A stretch of 16,622 nucleotides of DNA from JBPCOB01 sp051000715 (GCA_051000715.1 JBPCOB010000276.1:1-16622), one strand, 5' to 3'; numbered from the stretch's first letter, positions 1-7,957 are shown. The notes: generated from the letters alone by a model not told the origin. Numbers and translations are program-made.

Positions 1-201
1 CGGGCAGAGTCGCCAGGATCCGACGGGTGGCATCGACAGGTCCATGAGGACGACGTCCGGGGTGGCGAGGAGGGCCAGCTCGACGGCCTCGGCGCCATCC
101 GCGGCCGCACCGACGACGTCCATGTCCTCGGCGGCGCTCAGCAACGACTCGAGACCGGCTCGCACCAGCTTGTGATCATCGACCAGCAAGACCCGGATCA
201 T
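1..201 (-). pseudogene. NarL/LuxR-type response regulator, N-terminal receiver fragment with a frameshifting deletion; runs off the left edge
   Basis: The reading frame from the ATG at 201 opens MIRVLLVDDHKLVRAGLESL, a typical NarL-family receiver start with the acidic DD pair. It continues to the phosphoacceptor strand, PDVVLMDLSMP, where the D of MDLSMP is the expected phosphorylation site. After that the frame reads PVGSWRLCP, which is not receiver sequence. In another frame the same bases read DATRRILATLP, the normal continuation after the missing GxDGV loop. About 22 nt appear to be lost near positions 29-36. The residual TCGATGCC could be the product of recombination between two short repeats. 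The start overlaps the upstream kinase stop by ATGA, so this was the second gene of a kinase-regulator operon. The DNA-binding domain would lie outside the window. An assembly error at the edge is the alternative. Confidence 0.75.
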
Positions 202-1488
202 GACAGCGGTACCTCCAGCCGGACGCTGGTGCCCTGGCCGGGCGCCGAGTCGAGCCGAAGGTCCGCCCCGGCATCGGCGGCGATGTCACGCAACACGACC
301 AGGCCCAAGTGACCAGTGGCGGGACGGTCGGCGACGGCTTCCGGCTCGAACCCCTGCCCGTCGTCGGTCACGGTGAGCACCGCGCAGGTCGAGGAAACCG
401 TGAGCCGTAGGACCGCTGTTCGCGCGCCCGCGTGGTTGGCCACGTTGCGAATCGCCTCCTGGGCGACCCGGGAAGACCAGCGCCTCGGCCTCCTCCGGCA
501 ATTCCACCGACGGCGGCAGGTCGAGCCGGGTCTCGATACCACGGCTCGACAGCGGCGCGACCAGGTCGGAGAGCGCGGCCGCGAGACCGGCCGAACGAAG
601 GTTCGGCGGGTAGATCTCCACGAGTAGCGAGCGCAGCGCACGAATGCTCTGCCGGACGCCGCCGGCTGCCCGTTGCAGGGCGCCGGACACCTCCGGCTCC
701 CGAATCGCGGCGGCTCGGTCGGCCGCGCCGGCGAGCACGAAAGAGGCGCCGGCCAGCTCCTGGACCAGGCCGTCGTGCAGATCGCTGGCTATCCGCCGGC
801 GGGACCTGTACCAGCTGGAGGAGCAGGAGTGCGCCGAACGTGATCGGTGCGAACGCGAGCCAGACCTCCCGGCTGCGCGCGCTTACCGAGCTGAGCTTGG
901 AGTAGGTCTCGAACAGCAGCGGGACGCCCGACGGCGTCTGTATCGGCAGGTACACCTCGAGCAGCGATCCCTGCCCGCGCTCGAACCGGTTCTCCGGCTC
1001 CGACAGGTCGCTGACGTCGGCCTTCGTGGTCCCGGTCCGGAGTGCGTCCCGCTCATGCTCGCCGAGCTCGTACGTCGAGCCGATGAGCCTTCGCTCGTCG
1101 GAGTAGGCGATCCGCCCGGTGGCCGTTCAGATCTTGACTCGGACCAACGGCGCCAGGATCACCCGGCTGCGGACGACCCGGTCGAGACGGGCCAGGGCGG
1201 CGGGGTCGCCGGCTAGGACCCCGTCGTCGAGGGTGGGCGAAATGACCTTGGTGCCCAGCGCCCAGGTGAGAGAGCGGGCGTCGCGCAGCGCCTCGTCCCG
1301 GGAGCCTGCCGACTGAGCAAAGTGGTGCCCACCGCGACCAGAGCGAGCGCGACGAGCCCGGTGACGACGAACTGCATGACCGCGTGCGACACGGAGGTAG
1401 CAGTTCGCGCCGGCGCTGTTCCCTCGGGGCGGGCCAGCCTGGTCGGCCGGTCCTCCCCGCGGCCGCGGGCGGCGGTCGCGCTGACCAT
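198..1488 (-). pseudogene. Sensor histidine kinase of the HisKA_3/NarX-DegS type, broken by three frameshifts and one nonsense codon
   Basis: Spliced across frames, this is a full membrane kinase. From the ATG at 1488 comes a basic N-terminus and a first membrane segment (MQFVVTGLVALALVAV). An extracytoplasmic sensor of about 130 residues follows, then a second membrane segment (LAFAPITFGALLLLQLVQV). Next are the H-box (RRIASDLHDGLVQELAG, His is the phosphoacceptor) and an ATPase domain with N-box EAIRNVANHA, DDGQGF and a GHLGL lid. It ends in LEVPLS at 198. The lesions are a frame loss near 1315-1322 just after the first membrane segment, an in-frame TGA at 1127-1129 where VKI-stop-TATGRIAYSDE probably had Trp, a frame change near 787-800 just before the H-box, and one extra C near 468-475 just before the N-box. 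No intact product is possible. The next gene of the pair, the regulator, is also broken, and the other large genes here are not, so decay is more likely than random sequencing error. Confidence 0.85.
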
Positions 1489-1563
1489 GCGACCCCCTCA
1501 TCATGGTGTCGTCGAGATCGAGTGTCCTCCCTGGACACCGCTTGCAAGCGCCGCACGCCGCAA

Positions 1564-1596
1564 GCCCGGTGGGCGGGGGCAGTCCGCCCACCGGGC
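1564..1596 (-). terminator. Strong stem-loop terminator after the small secreted protein gene
   Basis: Bases 1564-1576 pair perfectly with 1584-1596 in a 13-bp GC-rich stem, with a 7-nt loop at 1577-1583. The stem begins 15 nt beyond the stop of the secreted protein gene ending at 1612. There is no long U tract, which is usual for actinobacterial terminators. It separates that gene from the decayed kinase downstream. Confidence 0.75.
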
Positions 1597-1611
1597 CCGT
1601 CGGCCGTTCAC

Positions 1612-2007
1612 CTAGATGGTCAGGCTGGCGCGGCAGACCTCGCCAGTGGCCGGGTTGGTGGCGCGGGCCACGATGTGGTCGGCACCGGCCCGGTTGGCGG
1701 TGAGCTGGCGCACCTCGAACGAGCCGCTGGGCGCCATGGTGGTGCGGGTGCCGGCGAAGAACCGGGTGCCGTTGTCGAACAGCCGCACGTTCCACTTCTG
1801 GCCGGCCTTGTTGGAGTCGACCTGGAACTCGACCTCGAGCCGGCCGTTGTCCGGCTTGGCCTTGAGCGTGGACGAGCTGGCCCCGGAGGAGACGCCCTGC
1901 ACCTGAGTGCCCCCGCCACCGCCGCCGCTGGCGTGGGCGACCGGGGCGAGCGCCATCGAGGCCGCCATGGCTGTGCCGACGAGCGCCGCCCGACGTGAAA
2001 CGTTCAT
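1612..2007 (-). CDS. Small secreted protein of unknown function, probable single beta-sandwich domain
   Basis: The product has 131 residues. The ATG at 2007 has a clear ribosome site, GGGAGGAAGAC immediately before it. Residues 1-27 are a signal peptide: MNVSRRAALVG, a short hydrophobic stretch, then AHA-SG as a likely signal peptidase I site. The SRR pair is Tat-like but lacks the usual following Phe/Leu pattern, so Sec or Tat export cannot be decided. A Gly run (about 28-34) leads into a domain of alternating polar and hydrophobic strands (LEVEFQVDSN, KWNVRLFDNG, GSFEVRQLTA, DHIVARATNP) that looks like an Ig or fibronectin type fold. There is one Cys near the end. I do not recognise a named family. 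It is monocistronic: a 119-nt gap with a palindrome lies upstream and a terminator downstream. An extracellular role is inferred from the signal peptide only. Confidence 0.8.
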   Translation of the reverse strand: MNVSRRAALVGTAMAASMALAPVAHASGGGGGGTQVQGVSSGASSSTLKAKPDNGRLEVEFQVDSNKAGQKWNVRLFDNGTRFFAGTRTTMAPSGSFEVRQLTANRAGADHIVARATNPATGEVCRASLTI

Positions 2008-2030
2008 GTCTTCCTCCCGACCCGGGGCGT

Positions 2031-2048
2031 GGTCCGCGGTCGCGGACC
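2031..2048 (-). promoter_or_regulatory. 18-bp palindrome upstream of the secreted protein gene, candidate operator
   Basis: GGTCCGCG and CGCGGACC flank a 2-nt GT centre, an 8+8 perfect inverted repeat 23 nt before the ATG at 2007. The near-absent loop argues for a protein-binding site rather than a terminator. It could also be a chance palindrome in GC-rich DNA, or an end hairpin for the fetB transcript that stops at 2127. No clear -10/-35 pair was found next to it. Confidence 0.35.
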
Positions 2049-2126
2049 TAGCAGGCGCTCCGAGCAACTGGCTCGAGACTCGCCCCGCTCCGGTGTGACC
2101 TGCCATTGCGCCTTGGTCGTAGTACC

Positions 2127-2942
2127 TCAGGCCGCCGGCCGCGACCACCACCGGCGTACGCCGGCCGGCTCGAGCTCCCGCAGCCGGTGCGCCGGGTCGA
2201 ACAGCGCCCGGGCCGCGAGCCGGGCGGTCACCAGGGCGGCCAGCGAGGCCGCGCCGAGCAGCATGTACATCACGACGATCTGGTACCGGATCGCGGTCAG
2301 CGGCGAGACGCCGGCGAGGATCAGCCCTGTCATCGCGCCCGGCAGGGCGATCAGGCCGACGACCTTGGTGTTGTCCAACGACGGGGTCAACGCGGAGATC
2401 AGCGCCTGCCGCAGCTGCGGCGCGAAGGCCTCGGTCGACGGCAGTCCCAGTGCCAGCCGGGCCTCGACCAGCCGGCGGGACGCGGTCACCTCGTCGCGGA
2501 GCCGGGCCAGCGTGATGGCCGAACCTTGCATCGCCGTCGAGACCACCATGCCGCCGACCGGTACGACGACCCGCGGCTCGGTTGCGATCACGCCGGCGGC
2601 GATCAGAATCCCGAGCGTTGCGGCTACGCCGGCGGCGACGGCGGCGGTCGCCACGGCGTACGAACGCGGTACGCCGCGCCCACGCCCGCCGGCCACCCGA
2701 CCCGCCACCACGACCATTCCGGCCACCCACCCCAGGGAGCCGGGCAGCCCGGTGTGGACGAACAGCAGCCGCAACACCGCGCCGACCGCGACCAGCTGGA
2801 CGCCGGCCCGCAAAGCGGCCACGACCACTTCGCGGGCCAGCCCCAGACGCGCCGAAACAACGACGGCGAGAGCCAGCCCGACCAGCACGGCCGAGGCCGC
2901 GACTCCGGTCCACGACGGCACCAGCGCACCGCCCGGCGTCAC
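2127..2942 (-). CDS. fetB: FetB/YbbM-like ABC transporter permease (UPF0014 family)
   Basis: The protein has 271 residues, close to the family length of about 260. It is made of hydrophobic helices: residues 10-30, a basic turn, VVVAALRAGVQLVAVGAVLRLL, LGWVAGMVVVAGRVAGG, and two C-terminal helices. The conserved family stretch is present: VVPVGGMVVSTAMQGSA, ASRRLVEARLALG and TPSLDNTKVVGLIALPGAMTG. FetB of E. coli works with the ATPase FetA and is linked to iron export and peroxide resistance. That substrate is inferred here, not shown. The ATG at 2942 overlaps the fetA stop by ATGA, so the two are translationally coupled. It is the last gene of the fba-sigma-fetAB run. Confidence 0.85.
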   Translation of the reverse strand: MTPGGALVPSWTGVAASAVLVGLALAVVVSARLGLAREVVVAALRAGVQLVAVGAVLRLLFVHTGLPGSLGWVAGMVVVAGRVAGGRGRGVPRSYAVATAAVAAGVAATLGILIAAGVIATEPRVVVPVGGMVVSTAMQGSAITLARLRDEVTASRRLVEARLALGLPSTEAFAPQLRQALISALTPSLDNTKVVGLIALPGAMTGLILAGVSPLTAIRYQIVVMYMLLGAASLAALVTARLAARALFDPAHRLRELEPAGVRRWWSRPAA

Positions 2943-3697
2943 GACGCCCCCACCAGGAACGCGCGGGCCCGCTCGTCGCCGGCGTCGGCGAAGATCCGAC
3001 CGGCCGGTCCCTCAGCGGCCACCGTGCCAGAAACGACGACCACCAGTTCGTCAGCCAGGCGGCGCGCCTGGCGCAGGTCGTGGCTGACCAGCACCACGGT
3101 CAGGCCGTCGCCGACCAGGCTGCGCAGCACCCGCTCGACAGCTGCCGCGGCGAAGGAGTCCAGGGCCGAGGTCGGCTCGTCCAGCAGAAGAACCTCCGGC
3201 CCAACGGCCAGAGCGCGGGCCAGGCAGAGCCGCTGCGCCTCACCCCCGGAGAGCCCGGCCGTCGCGCGGGTGAGGAACTCTGCCGGCAGCGCCACCCGGT
3301 CCAGCAGGTCAAGTGCCGCCTCCTCGGAGAGCTGCGGTCGGCCGACACGCAGGTCCTCGAGCACGGAATCGCCGAGCAGCACCGGCGCCTGCTGGACCAG
3401 CCCGACCCGGCGCCTCAGGTCAAGGACGTCGTACGCCGGCAGTGGGACGTCGTGAAAGAGCACCCGGCCCGCAGCGGGCTCCTCCATCCGGTCCAGCAGC
3501 CGCAACATCGTGGTCTTGCCGGCGCCGCTCGGGCCGACCAGTCCGGTGCACCGCCCGCTCAGGACCGACAGGGTGACACCCGACAGCGGGTGTACATGGC
3601 CGGTCCCGCGTCCTCGGGTGACCGTGACATCGTCGAGCAGAAAGAGCGGATCCCCCGCGCCGGTGCGGCCCGGGGGACGCTCAGGTGAGGCCGCCAC
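2939..3697 (-). CDS. fetA: FetA/YbbL-like ABC transporter ATP-binding subunit
   Basis: The 252-residue protein is a single ABC nucleotide-binding domain. Visible motifs in order are Walker A GPSGAGKTT, Q-loop VGLVQQAPVL, signature LSGGEAQRLCLARAL, Walker B VLLLDEPTSALD and the H-loop VSHD. All key residues are present, so it should hydrolyse ATP. The chosen GTG start at 3697 overlaps the 3' end of the upstream sigma-fusion gene by 17 nt and has no strong ribosome site, so expression by coupling is likely. A later start before DPLFLLDDV is possible. Its pairing with a UPF0014 permease through an ATGA overlap gives the specific FetA assignment; the ATPase alone would not. The transported substrate, probably a metal, is an inference from the family. 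Confidence 0.85.
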   Translation of the reverse strand: MAASPERPPGRTGAGDPLFLLDDVTVTRGRGTGHVHPLSGVTLSVLSGRCTGLVGPSGAGKTTMLRLLDRMEEPAAGRVLFHDVPLPAYDVLDLRRRVGLVQQAPVLLGDSVLEDLRVGRPQLSEEAALDLLDRVALPAEFLTRATAGLSGGEAQRLCLARALAVGPEVLLLDEPTSALDSFAAAAVERVLRSLVGDGLTVVLVSHDLRQARRLADELVVVVSGTVAAEGPAGRIFADAGDERARAFLVGAS

Positions 3698-5483
3698 CGA
3701 CGGAGAGCCGGCGGCCAGCCGGATCGTAGGCGCGCAGCTCGGCGTCCGGGCAGCGGCAGCGCCCGGACGGCGGCGGCACCGAGGCGACGAGTACGCCGGT
3801 GCGTGAGGAGGCGGCCAGGCGGCCGGAGCTCAGCAGCTCCAGCCGGGTGTCGGGGACGCGGGCGATCGCCACGACGGCGGCCTCGCGGGTTCGCCGGGAC
3901 GGCGGCGCCCGGCCGGCCACCACGTCTATTCCGCGCAGTCCGAGCCGCATCAGGCTGAAGTCGACCACCTCGCTACGGGCATCTCGGCCGACCGCCAGTG
4001 CGCTGGCGTAGTGGGAGCCGCAGCGGGCGGCGAGCAGGCGCGCTGGTACGCCGTCGGGCAGCAGCCCCGCCCACACTGTGCTGACCTCGACCGAGCAGCC
4101 GCCGAGCCGCTCGGCGAACAGCAGGCCGTCCAGGTGCTGTTGCTCGCCCCCGACGCGCTGGCCGGACGCCGGCATCGGCGGCGGCACCACGGTCACCGTC
4201 ACCGGCTGGGGCACGGGGTCGCGCAGCGGCATGACGCCCTCGAAGATCAGCCGGTCCCGCCGGTAGGCCCGCAGTGCCCCTCGGGTGCCGGCCGGCACGG
4301 ACAACCAGGACTGGCTCAACCCGTCCTGGAGCTCGAGGACGCGAAAGCCCGGCGGGTAGGGGTCCGGCCGCTTGAGCCCGAGCACCCGCTGCTCGAGGCG
4401 GGTCACCCGGGGCGAGACCAGCGCCTGGTAGTACGCCGACGGCGGTGCCGGCTCCAACCACGGGACGTTGAGGTTGCCGTCGTAGCCCAGCACCAGGACC
4501 GGCGGGGGAACGGCAGGCAACCGGCCGACGGCGTCCAGGGTCATCGTGGTCGCTTCGTCCGGGCCGTGCTCGGCGACGACCGCCACCCACGGGGTCCGGC
4601 CGGCGTCCAGCCCTTCCAGCACGGCGAAGCGGCCGGTACCAAGGCGGCCGGCGTACAGCGCCCTAACATCGCTTGTCGGTGGCTCGCCGCCCGCCCCGGC
4701 GGCACCGGTCCGCCACACCTGCTGGACTGTCCCGAGGAAACCGCCGTCGTGGGCCAGCGCCCCGCGGGTCGGCCAGTCGAGCAGGCCGCGCGCCACCGGC
4801 ACGGACAGCGGATCGTGCGCTCGGTGCTGCACGTACCGGATCGAGAGCGGTACGGCCAGCGCCAGCGCCAGCGCCCCGAGCGCCGCGCCGGCGCGGACCA
4901 GCAAGCGACGCTGTTGCCGGCTCGCGCGGCGGCGCACCGCCTCGAGCGGGTCGGCGGACCACCCGGACGCATCTCGATCGGGTCGGCCAGTCGTCGCGAT
5001 TTCCTCCGGCAGGTCGGCCAGCCGGTAGTCGGGGGCGCGCTCCCGCAGCGACGTCGCGGCGGCCAGATAGGCGGCGTGCGCCCTTCGCGGCGCGATGCCG
5101 ACCAGCTCGGCGGTCTCGAACTCCGAGAGTTGCTCCACCTCGCGCAGCAGCAGCACCGCGCGCTGCCGCGGCGGCAGGTCGCCCAGCGATGCCCATCCCG
5201 GCGCCCCGCCGGTCCCGCGCCTTGGCACCGTGCCCGCCGCCGCGGAAGCTTCCCTCCGCCGGCCCAGGTAGCTGCGCAGCACCGCCCGCCGCACGTAGGC
5301 GTCGGCCGACCGGCGCGCCGTACGCCAGTGCCGGTACGCCGACGCCAGCCCGTCCTCCACCAGATCGTGGGCGCGGGCCGGGTCGCCGCACAACAGGTGG
5401 GCGAAGCGCAGCAGGGCCGGCAGCCGGGCGGCGACATAGTCGCCGAACTCCCGCTCCGCCGCCGTGCCGCCCGTTCTTCTCAA
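3681..5483 (-). CDS. Membrane-anchored ECF sigma factor (SigE-family-like) fused to a large extracytoplasmic domain
   Basis: The 600-residue protein has three parts. Residues 12-80 look like sigma region 2 (FGDYVAARLPALLRFAHLL, DLVEDGLASAYRHW, ADAYVRRAVLRSYLGRRRE). Residues 100-150 look like region 4 (LPPRQRAVLLLREVEQLSEF, then ETAELVGI). The usual recognition-helix pattern, S..TVKS..., is replaced by APRRAHAAYLAAATSLRE, so DNA binding may be altered. After a basic stretch, one membrane helix (194-216) follows, then about 384 residues predicted outside the cell with four Cys in its last part. Its start (WPTRGALAHDGGFLGTVQQVW) resembles a domain I recall next to other actinobacterial sigma factors. 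The start is TTG at 5483, with GGAGG 12 nt upstream; no ATG or GTG precedes region 2. It lies 9 nt after fba and overlaps fetA. ECF factors with C-terminal extensions are known, but the ligand and regulon here are not. Confidence 0.75.
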   Translation of the reverse strand: MRRTGGTAAEREFGDYVAARLPALLRFAHLLCGDPARAHDLVEDGLASAYRHWRTARRSADAYVRRAVLRSYLGRRREASAAAGTVPRRGTGGAPGWASLGDLPPRQRAVLLLREVEQLSEFETAELVGIAPRRAHAAYLAAATSLRERAPDYRLADLPEEIATTGRPDRDASGWSADPLEAVRRRASRQQRRLLVRAGAALGALALALAVPLSIRYVQHRAHDPLSVPVARGLLDWPTRGALAHDGGFLGTVQQVWRTGAAGAGGEPPTSDVRALYAGRLGTGRFAVLEGLDAGRTPWVAVVAEHGPDEATTMTLDAVGRLPAVPPPVLVLGYDGNLNVPWLEPAPPSAYYQALVSPRVTRLEQRVLGLKRPDPYPPGFRVLELQDGLSQSWLSVPAGTRGALRAYRRDRLIFEGVMPLRDPVPQPVTVTVVPPPMPASGQRVGGEQQHLDGLLFAERLGGCSVEVSTVWAGLLPDGVPARLLAARCGSHYASALAVGRDARSEVVDFSLMRLGLRGIDVVAGRAPPSRRTREAAVVAIARVPDTRLELLSSGRLAASSRTGVLVASVPPPSGRCRCPDAELRAYDPAGRRLSVGGGLT

Positions 5484-5492
5484 CGTTGTTCG

Positions 5493-6518
5493 CTACCTCC
5501 GCAACGTGTGACCTGTCGAGCGCAGGTCCTCGCAGGCCTCGACCACCCGGGCTGCCATCGAGGTCTCCGCGCTCTTGCCGTAGGACCGCGGGTCGTAGAG
5601 CTTCTTGCTGCCCACCTCGCCGTCGATCTTCAGTACGCCGTCGTAGTTCCTGAACATGTGGTCGGCGATCGGTCGGGTGTAGGCGTACTGGGTGTCGGTG
5701 TCGACGTTCATCTTCACCACGCCGTACCCGAGGGTCTCCCGGATCTCCTCGAGCAATGAGCCGCTGCCGCCGTGGAAGACCAGATCGAAGGGCTTGTCCT
5801 TGCCGAGCTGCCGACCGACGTAGTCCTGGCCCTCGCGCAGGATCGACGGGCGCAGCTTGACCATGCCCGGCTTGTAGGACCCGTGCACGTTGCCGAAGAC
5901 GGCGGCCAGCAGGTAACGGCCCTTCTCGCCGGTGCCGAGCTCCTCGGCGACCCGCAGCATGTCCTTGGGGGAGGTGTACATCTTCTCGTTCATCTCGTTG
6001 GAGACGCCGTCCTCCTCGCCGCCAACGACGCCGATCTCCATCTCCAGCACCGTCTTGGCCTTGACGCAGGCCGCGAGCAGGTCGTCGGCGATCCGGATGT
6101 TCTCCTCGAGCTCGACCGCCGAGCCGTCCCACATGTGGCTCTGGAACAGCGGCTCGCGGCCCTCGTCGACCCGCTCCTGGCTGATCGCGACCAGCGGCCG
6201 CAGGTAGCTGTCGAGCTTGTTCATCGGGCAGTGGTCGGTGTGCAGAGCGATGTTGACAGGGAACGCCTTGGCGACGCGGTGGGCAAACTCCGCCAGCGCC
6301 TGGGCACCCAGCACCATGTCCTTGACCGTCGTACCGGAGAGGAACTCGGCACCGCCGGTGCTGACCTGCACGATCCCGTCGCTGTCGGCCTCGGCGAAAC
6401 CCCGAAGGGCGGCGTTGAGCGTCTGGCTCGAGGTGACGTTGATCGCAGGGTAGGCGAAGCCGCCGGCCTTCGCCCGGTCGAGCATCTCGGCGTAGATCTC
6501 AGCGGTCGCGATCGGCAT
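5493..6518 (-). CDS. fba: Class II fructose-bisphosphate aldolase
   Basis: This metal-dependent aldolase cleaves fructose 1,6-bisphosphate to glyceraldehyde 3-phosphate and dihydroxyacetone phosphate, in cytosolic glycolysis and gluconeogenesis. The product has 341 residues, as for the mycobacterial enzyme. Motifs include HTDHCPMNK with the catalytic Asp and metal His, EMEIGVVGGEEDGV, the metal-binding FGNVHGSYKPG, LVFHGGSGS and the phosphate-binding KMNVDTDTQYAYT. The ATG at 6518 is chosen because MPIATAEIYAEMLDRAKAGG is the family N-terminus; the longer frame upstream is not. Ribosome-site complementarity is weak. CATACT ending 7 nt before the ATG may be the -10 of a leaderless transcript. 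The gene lies 50 nt after the flavoprotein gene and 9 nt before the sigma fusion, which is in the same frame beyond its TAG stop. Confidence 0.97.
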   Translation of the reverse strand: MPIATAEIYAEMLDRAKAGGFAYPAINVTSSQTLNAALRGFAEADSDGIVQVSTGGAEFLSGTTVKDMVLGAQALAEFAHRVAKAFPVNIALHTDHCPMNKLDSYLRPLVAISQERVDEGREPLFQSHMWDGSAVELEENIRIADDLLAACVKAKTVLEMEIGVVGGEEDGVSNEMNEKMYTSPKDMLRVAEELGTGEKGRYLLAAVFGNVHGSYKPGMVKLRPSILREGQDYVGRQLGKDKPFDLVFHGGSGSLLEEIRETLGYGVVKMNVDTDTQYAYTRPIADHMFRNYDGVLKIDGEVGSKKLYDPRSYGKSAETSMAARVVEACEDLRSTGHTLRR

Positions 6519-6568
6519 GTCTCGCAGTATGGCCAGAGTGACCGACGAGGGAAATCGCCGCCCAAGAT

Positions 6569-7957
6569 TTACGCCGGCGAGGAGCGGATGTCGGCCTCGA
6601 CCGCCTCCCAGGACTTGCGGGCGGCGATCAGCACCGGATCCCACACCGGTGCGAACGGTGGCGCGTAGGACAGGTCGAGGCCGAGCACCTCCTCGACCGT
6701 CATCGCGTTCCAGATGCAGGCGGCGAGGACGTCGATCCGTTTGGCGGCGCCCTCCCGCCCCACGATCTGCGCCCCCAGCAGCCGGCCCGAGCGGCGCTCG
6801 GCGGTCATCTTCACCCGGATCGGCCGGGCCCCGGGGAAGTAGCCGGCGCGGGTCGTGGAGTCGACGTAGGCCGTGAGGAACTCGAAGCCGGCTTCTCGCG
6901 CCTCTCGCTCCGACAGCCCGGTGCGGGCCACCTCGAGGTCACAGATCTTGGTCACCGCGGTGCCGATGACGCCGGGGAAGGTGGCGTAGCCGCCGCCGAG
7001 GTTGATCCCGGCGACCCGGCCCTGCTTGTTTGCGTGGGTGCCGAGCGCGACCACCACCCGCTGGCCGGAGAGCCGGTGCCGCGACTCGACGCAGTCCCCG
7101 GCCGCCCACACGCCCTCGACCGGGGTGCGCATCCGCTGGTCGACCGCGATGCCGCCGCTCTCGCCCAGCGGTACGCCGGCTGCCTTTGCCAGGGCCACGT
7201 TCGGGCGTACGCCGAGACCGAGCACCACCAGGTCGGCCGGCAGCTCCCGCCCCGCCGCGGTGTGGACGGCGCTGGCGCGTCCGCCGGTGGTCTCCACCGC
7301 GGTCACCGCCTCGCCGAGCACCAGCTCGATGCCCAGCCCGCGGACCGCGTCGGCGATGAAGCTGCCGATGTCGGGGTCGAAGGTGCCCACCGGGGTCTTC
7401 GCCAGGTCCACAACGGTGACCTGGAGGCCACAGACGGCCGCCGCCTCGGCGATCTCTAGCCCGATGTAGCCGCCCCCGACTACGACGACCCGCTCGACCC
7501 GCCCCGAGTCCACCTCCTGGCGGAGCGCGACGCCGTCGTCGAGGGTCTGGACGCCATACACCCCCTCGGCGTCGATTCCGGGCACCGACGGACGCATCGG
7601 CACCGAGCCGGTGCCGATCATGAGCGAGTCGAACGGCTCGGTGTAGACACGGCCGGCGTCCAGGTCGCGCACCCGCACCTCGCGGTGGTCGAGGTCGATC
7701 TCGGTGACCTCCGAGCGGGTGCGCGCGTCGATGGCGTAGTCGCGACGGAAGACCTCCGGCGCCCGCGCGACCAGCTCGTCCGACGTCTTGACGAGGCCGC
7801 TGACGAAGTACGGGATGCCACAGGCACTGTACGACGTGTAGTGGCCGCGTTCGAAGGCGACGATCGCGAGGTCGTCGGCGTCGCGGCGGCGCCGGGCCTG
7901 CGACGCGGCCGCCATGCCGGCGGCGTCACCGCCGATGACGACCAGACGCTCTGCCAT
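6569..7957 (-). CDS. FAD-dependent pyridine nucleotide-disulfide oxidoreductase, CoA-disulfide reductase / NADH oxidase type
   Basis: The 462-residue flavoprotein has the FAD-binding start LVVIGGDAAGMAAASQ, then SYSACGIPYF with a single active-site Cys (residue 46). That single redox Cys is characteristic of CoA-disulfide reductase and NADH oxidase/peroxidase enzymes, unlike the CxxxxC of glutathione reductase. The NAD(P)H fold is at VVVGGGYIGLEIAEAA, the second FAD motif at VWAAGDC, and a dimerisation domain closes the protein. No C-terminal rhodanese domain is present. The ATG at 7957 has AAGGAG 4 nt upstream; the longer open frame crosses the divergent intergenic region and is not coding. 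It precedes fba on the same strand by 50 nt, so the two may share a transcript. Thiol redox balance is the likely role. Disulfide reductase and NADH oxidase activity cannot be told apart from sequence alone. Confidence 0.88.
   Translation of the reverse strand: MAERLVVIGGDAAGMAAASQARRRRDADDLAIVAFERGHYTSYSACGIPYFVSGLVKTSDELVARAPEVFRRDYAIDARTRSEVTEIDLDHREVRVRDLDAGRVYTEPFDSLMIGTGSVPMRPSVPGIDAEGVYGVQTLDDGVALRQEVDSGRVERVVVVGGGYIGLEIAEAAAVCGLQVTVVDLAKTPVGTFDPDIGSFIADAVRGLGIELVLGEAVTAVETTGGRASAVHTAAGRELPADLVVLGLGVRPNVALAKAAGVPLGESGGIAVDQRMRTPVEGVWAAGDCVESRHRLSGQRVVVALGTHANKQGRVAGINLGGGYATFPGVIGTAVTKICDLEVARTGLSEREAREAGFEFLTAYVDSTTRAGYFPGARPIRVKMTAERRSGRLLGAQIVGREGAAKRIDVLAACIWNAMTVEEVLGLDLSYAPPFAPVWDPVLIAARKSWEAVEADIRSSPA

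Noticed and set aside
1127..1129. TGA in the kinase as a selenocysteine or recoded codon
   Set aside because: Three nearby frameshifts show the gene is broken anyway, and Trp is the expected residue by one base change.
1612..2913. Long 433-residue minus-strand frame running from the fetB region into the secreted protein gene
   Set aside because: Its first part is Arg/Gly-rich shadow sequence of fetB in another frame. The real gene starts at the ATG at 2007, with a ribosome site and signal peptide.
2029..3455. Long plus-strand frames of 350-450 residues across fetB and fetA
   Set aside because: They are low-complexity (Arg, Ser, Thr, Gly-rich) antisense shadows of genes with clear family motifs.
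4011..5759. 582-residue plus-strand frame opposite the sigma-fusion gene
   Set aside because: Rich in Arg, Gln, His and Gly without any domain; a typical antisense open frame in high-GC DNA.
5772..6668. 298-residue plus-strand frame opposite fba
   Set aside because: Made of antisense codons of fba (many Val, Leu, Asp, His); no motif.
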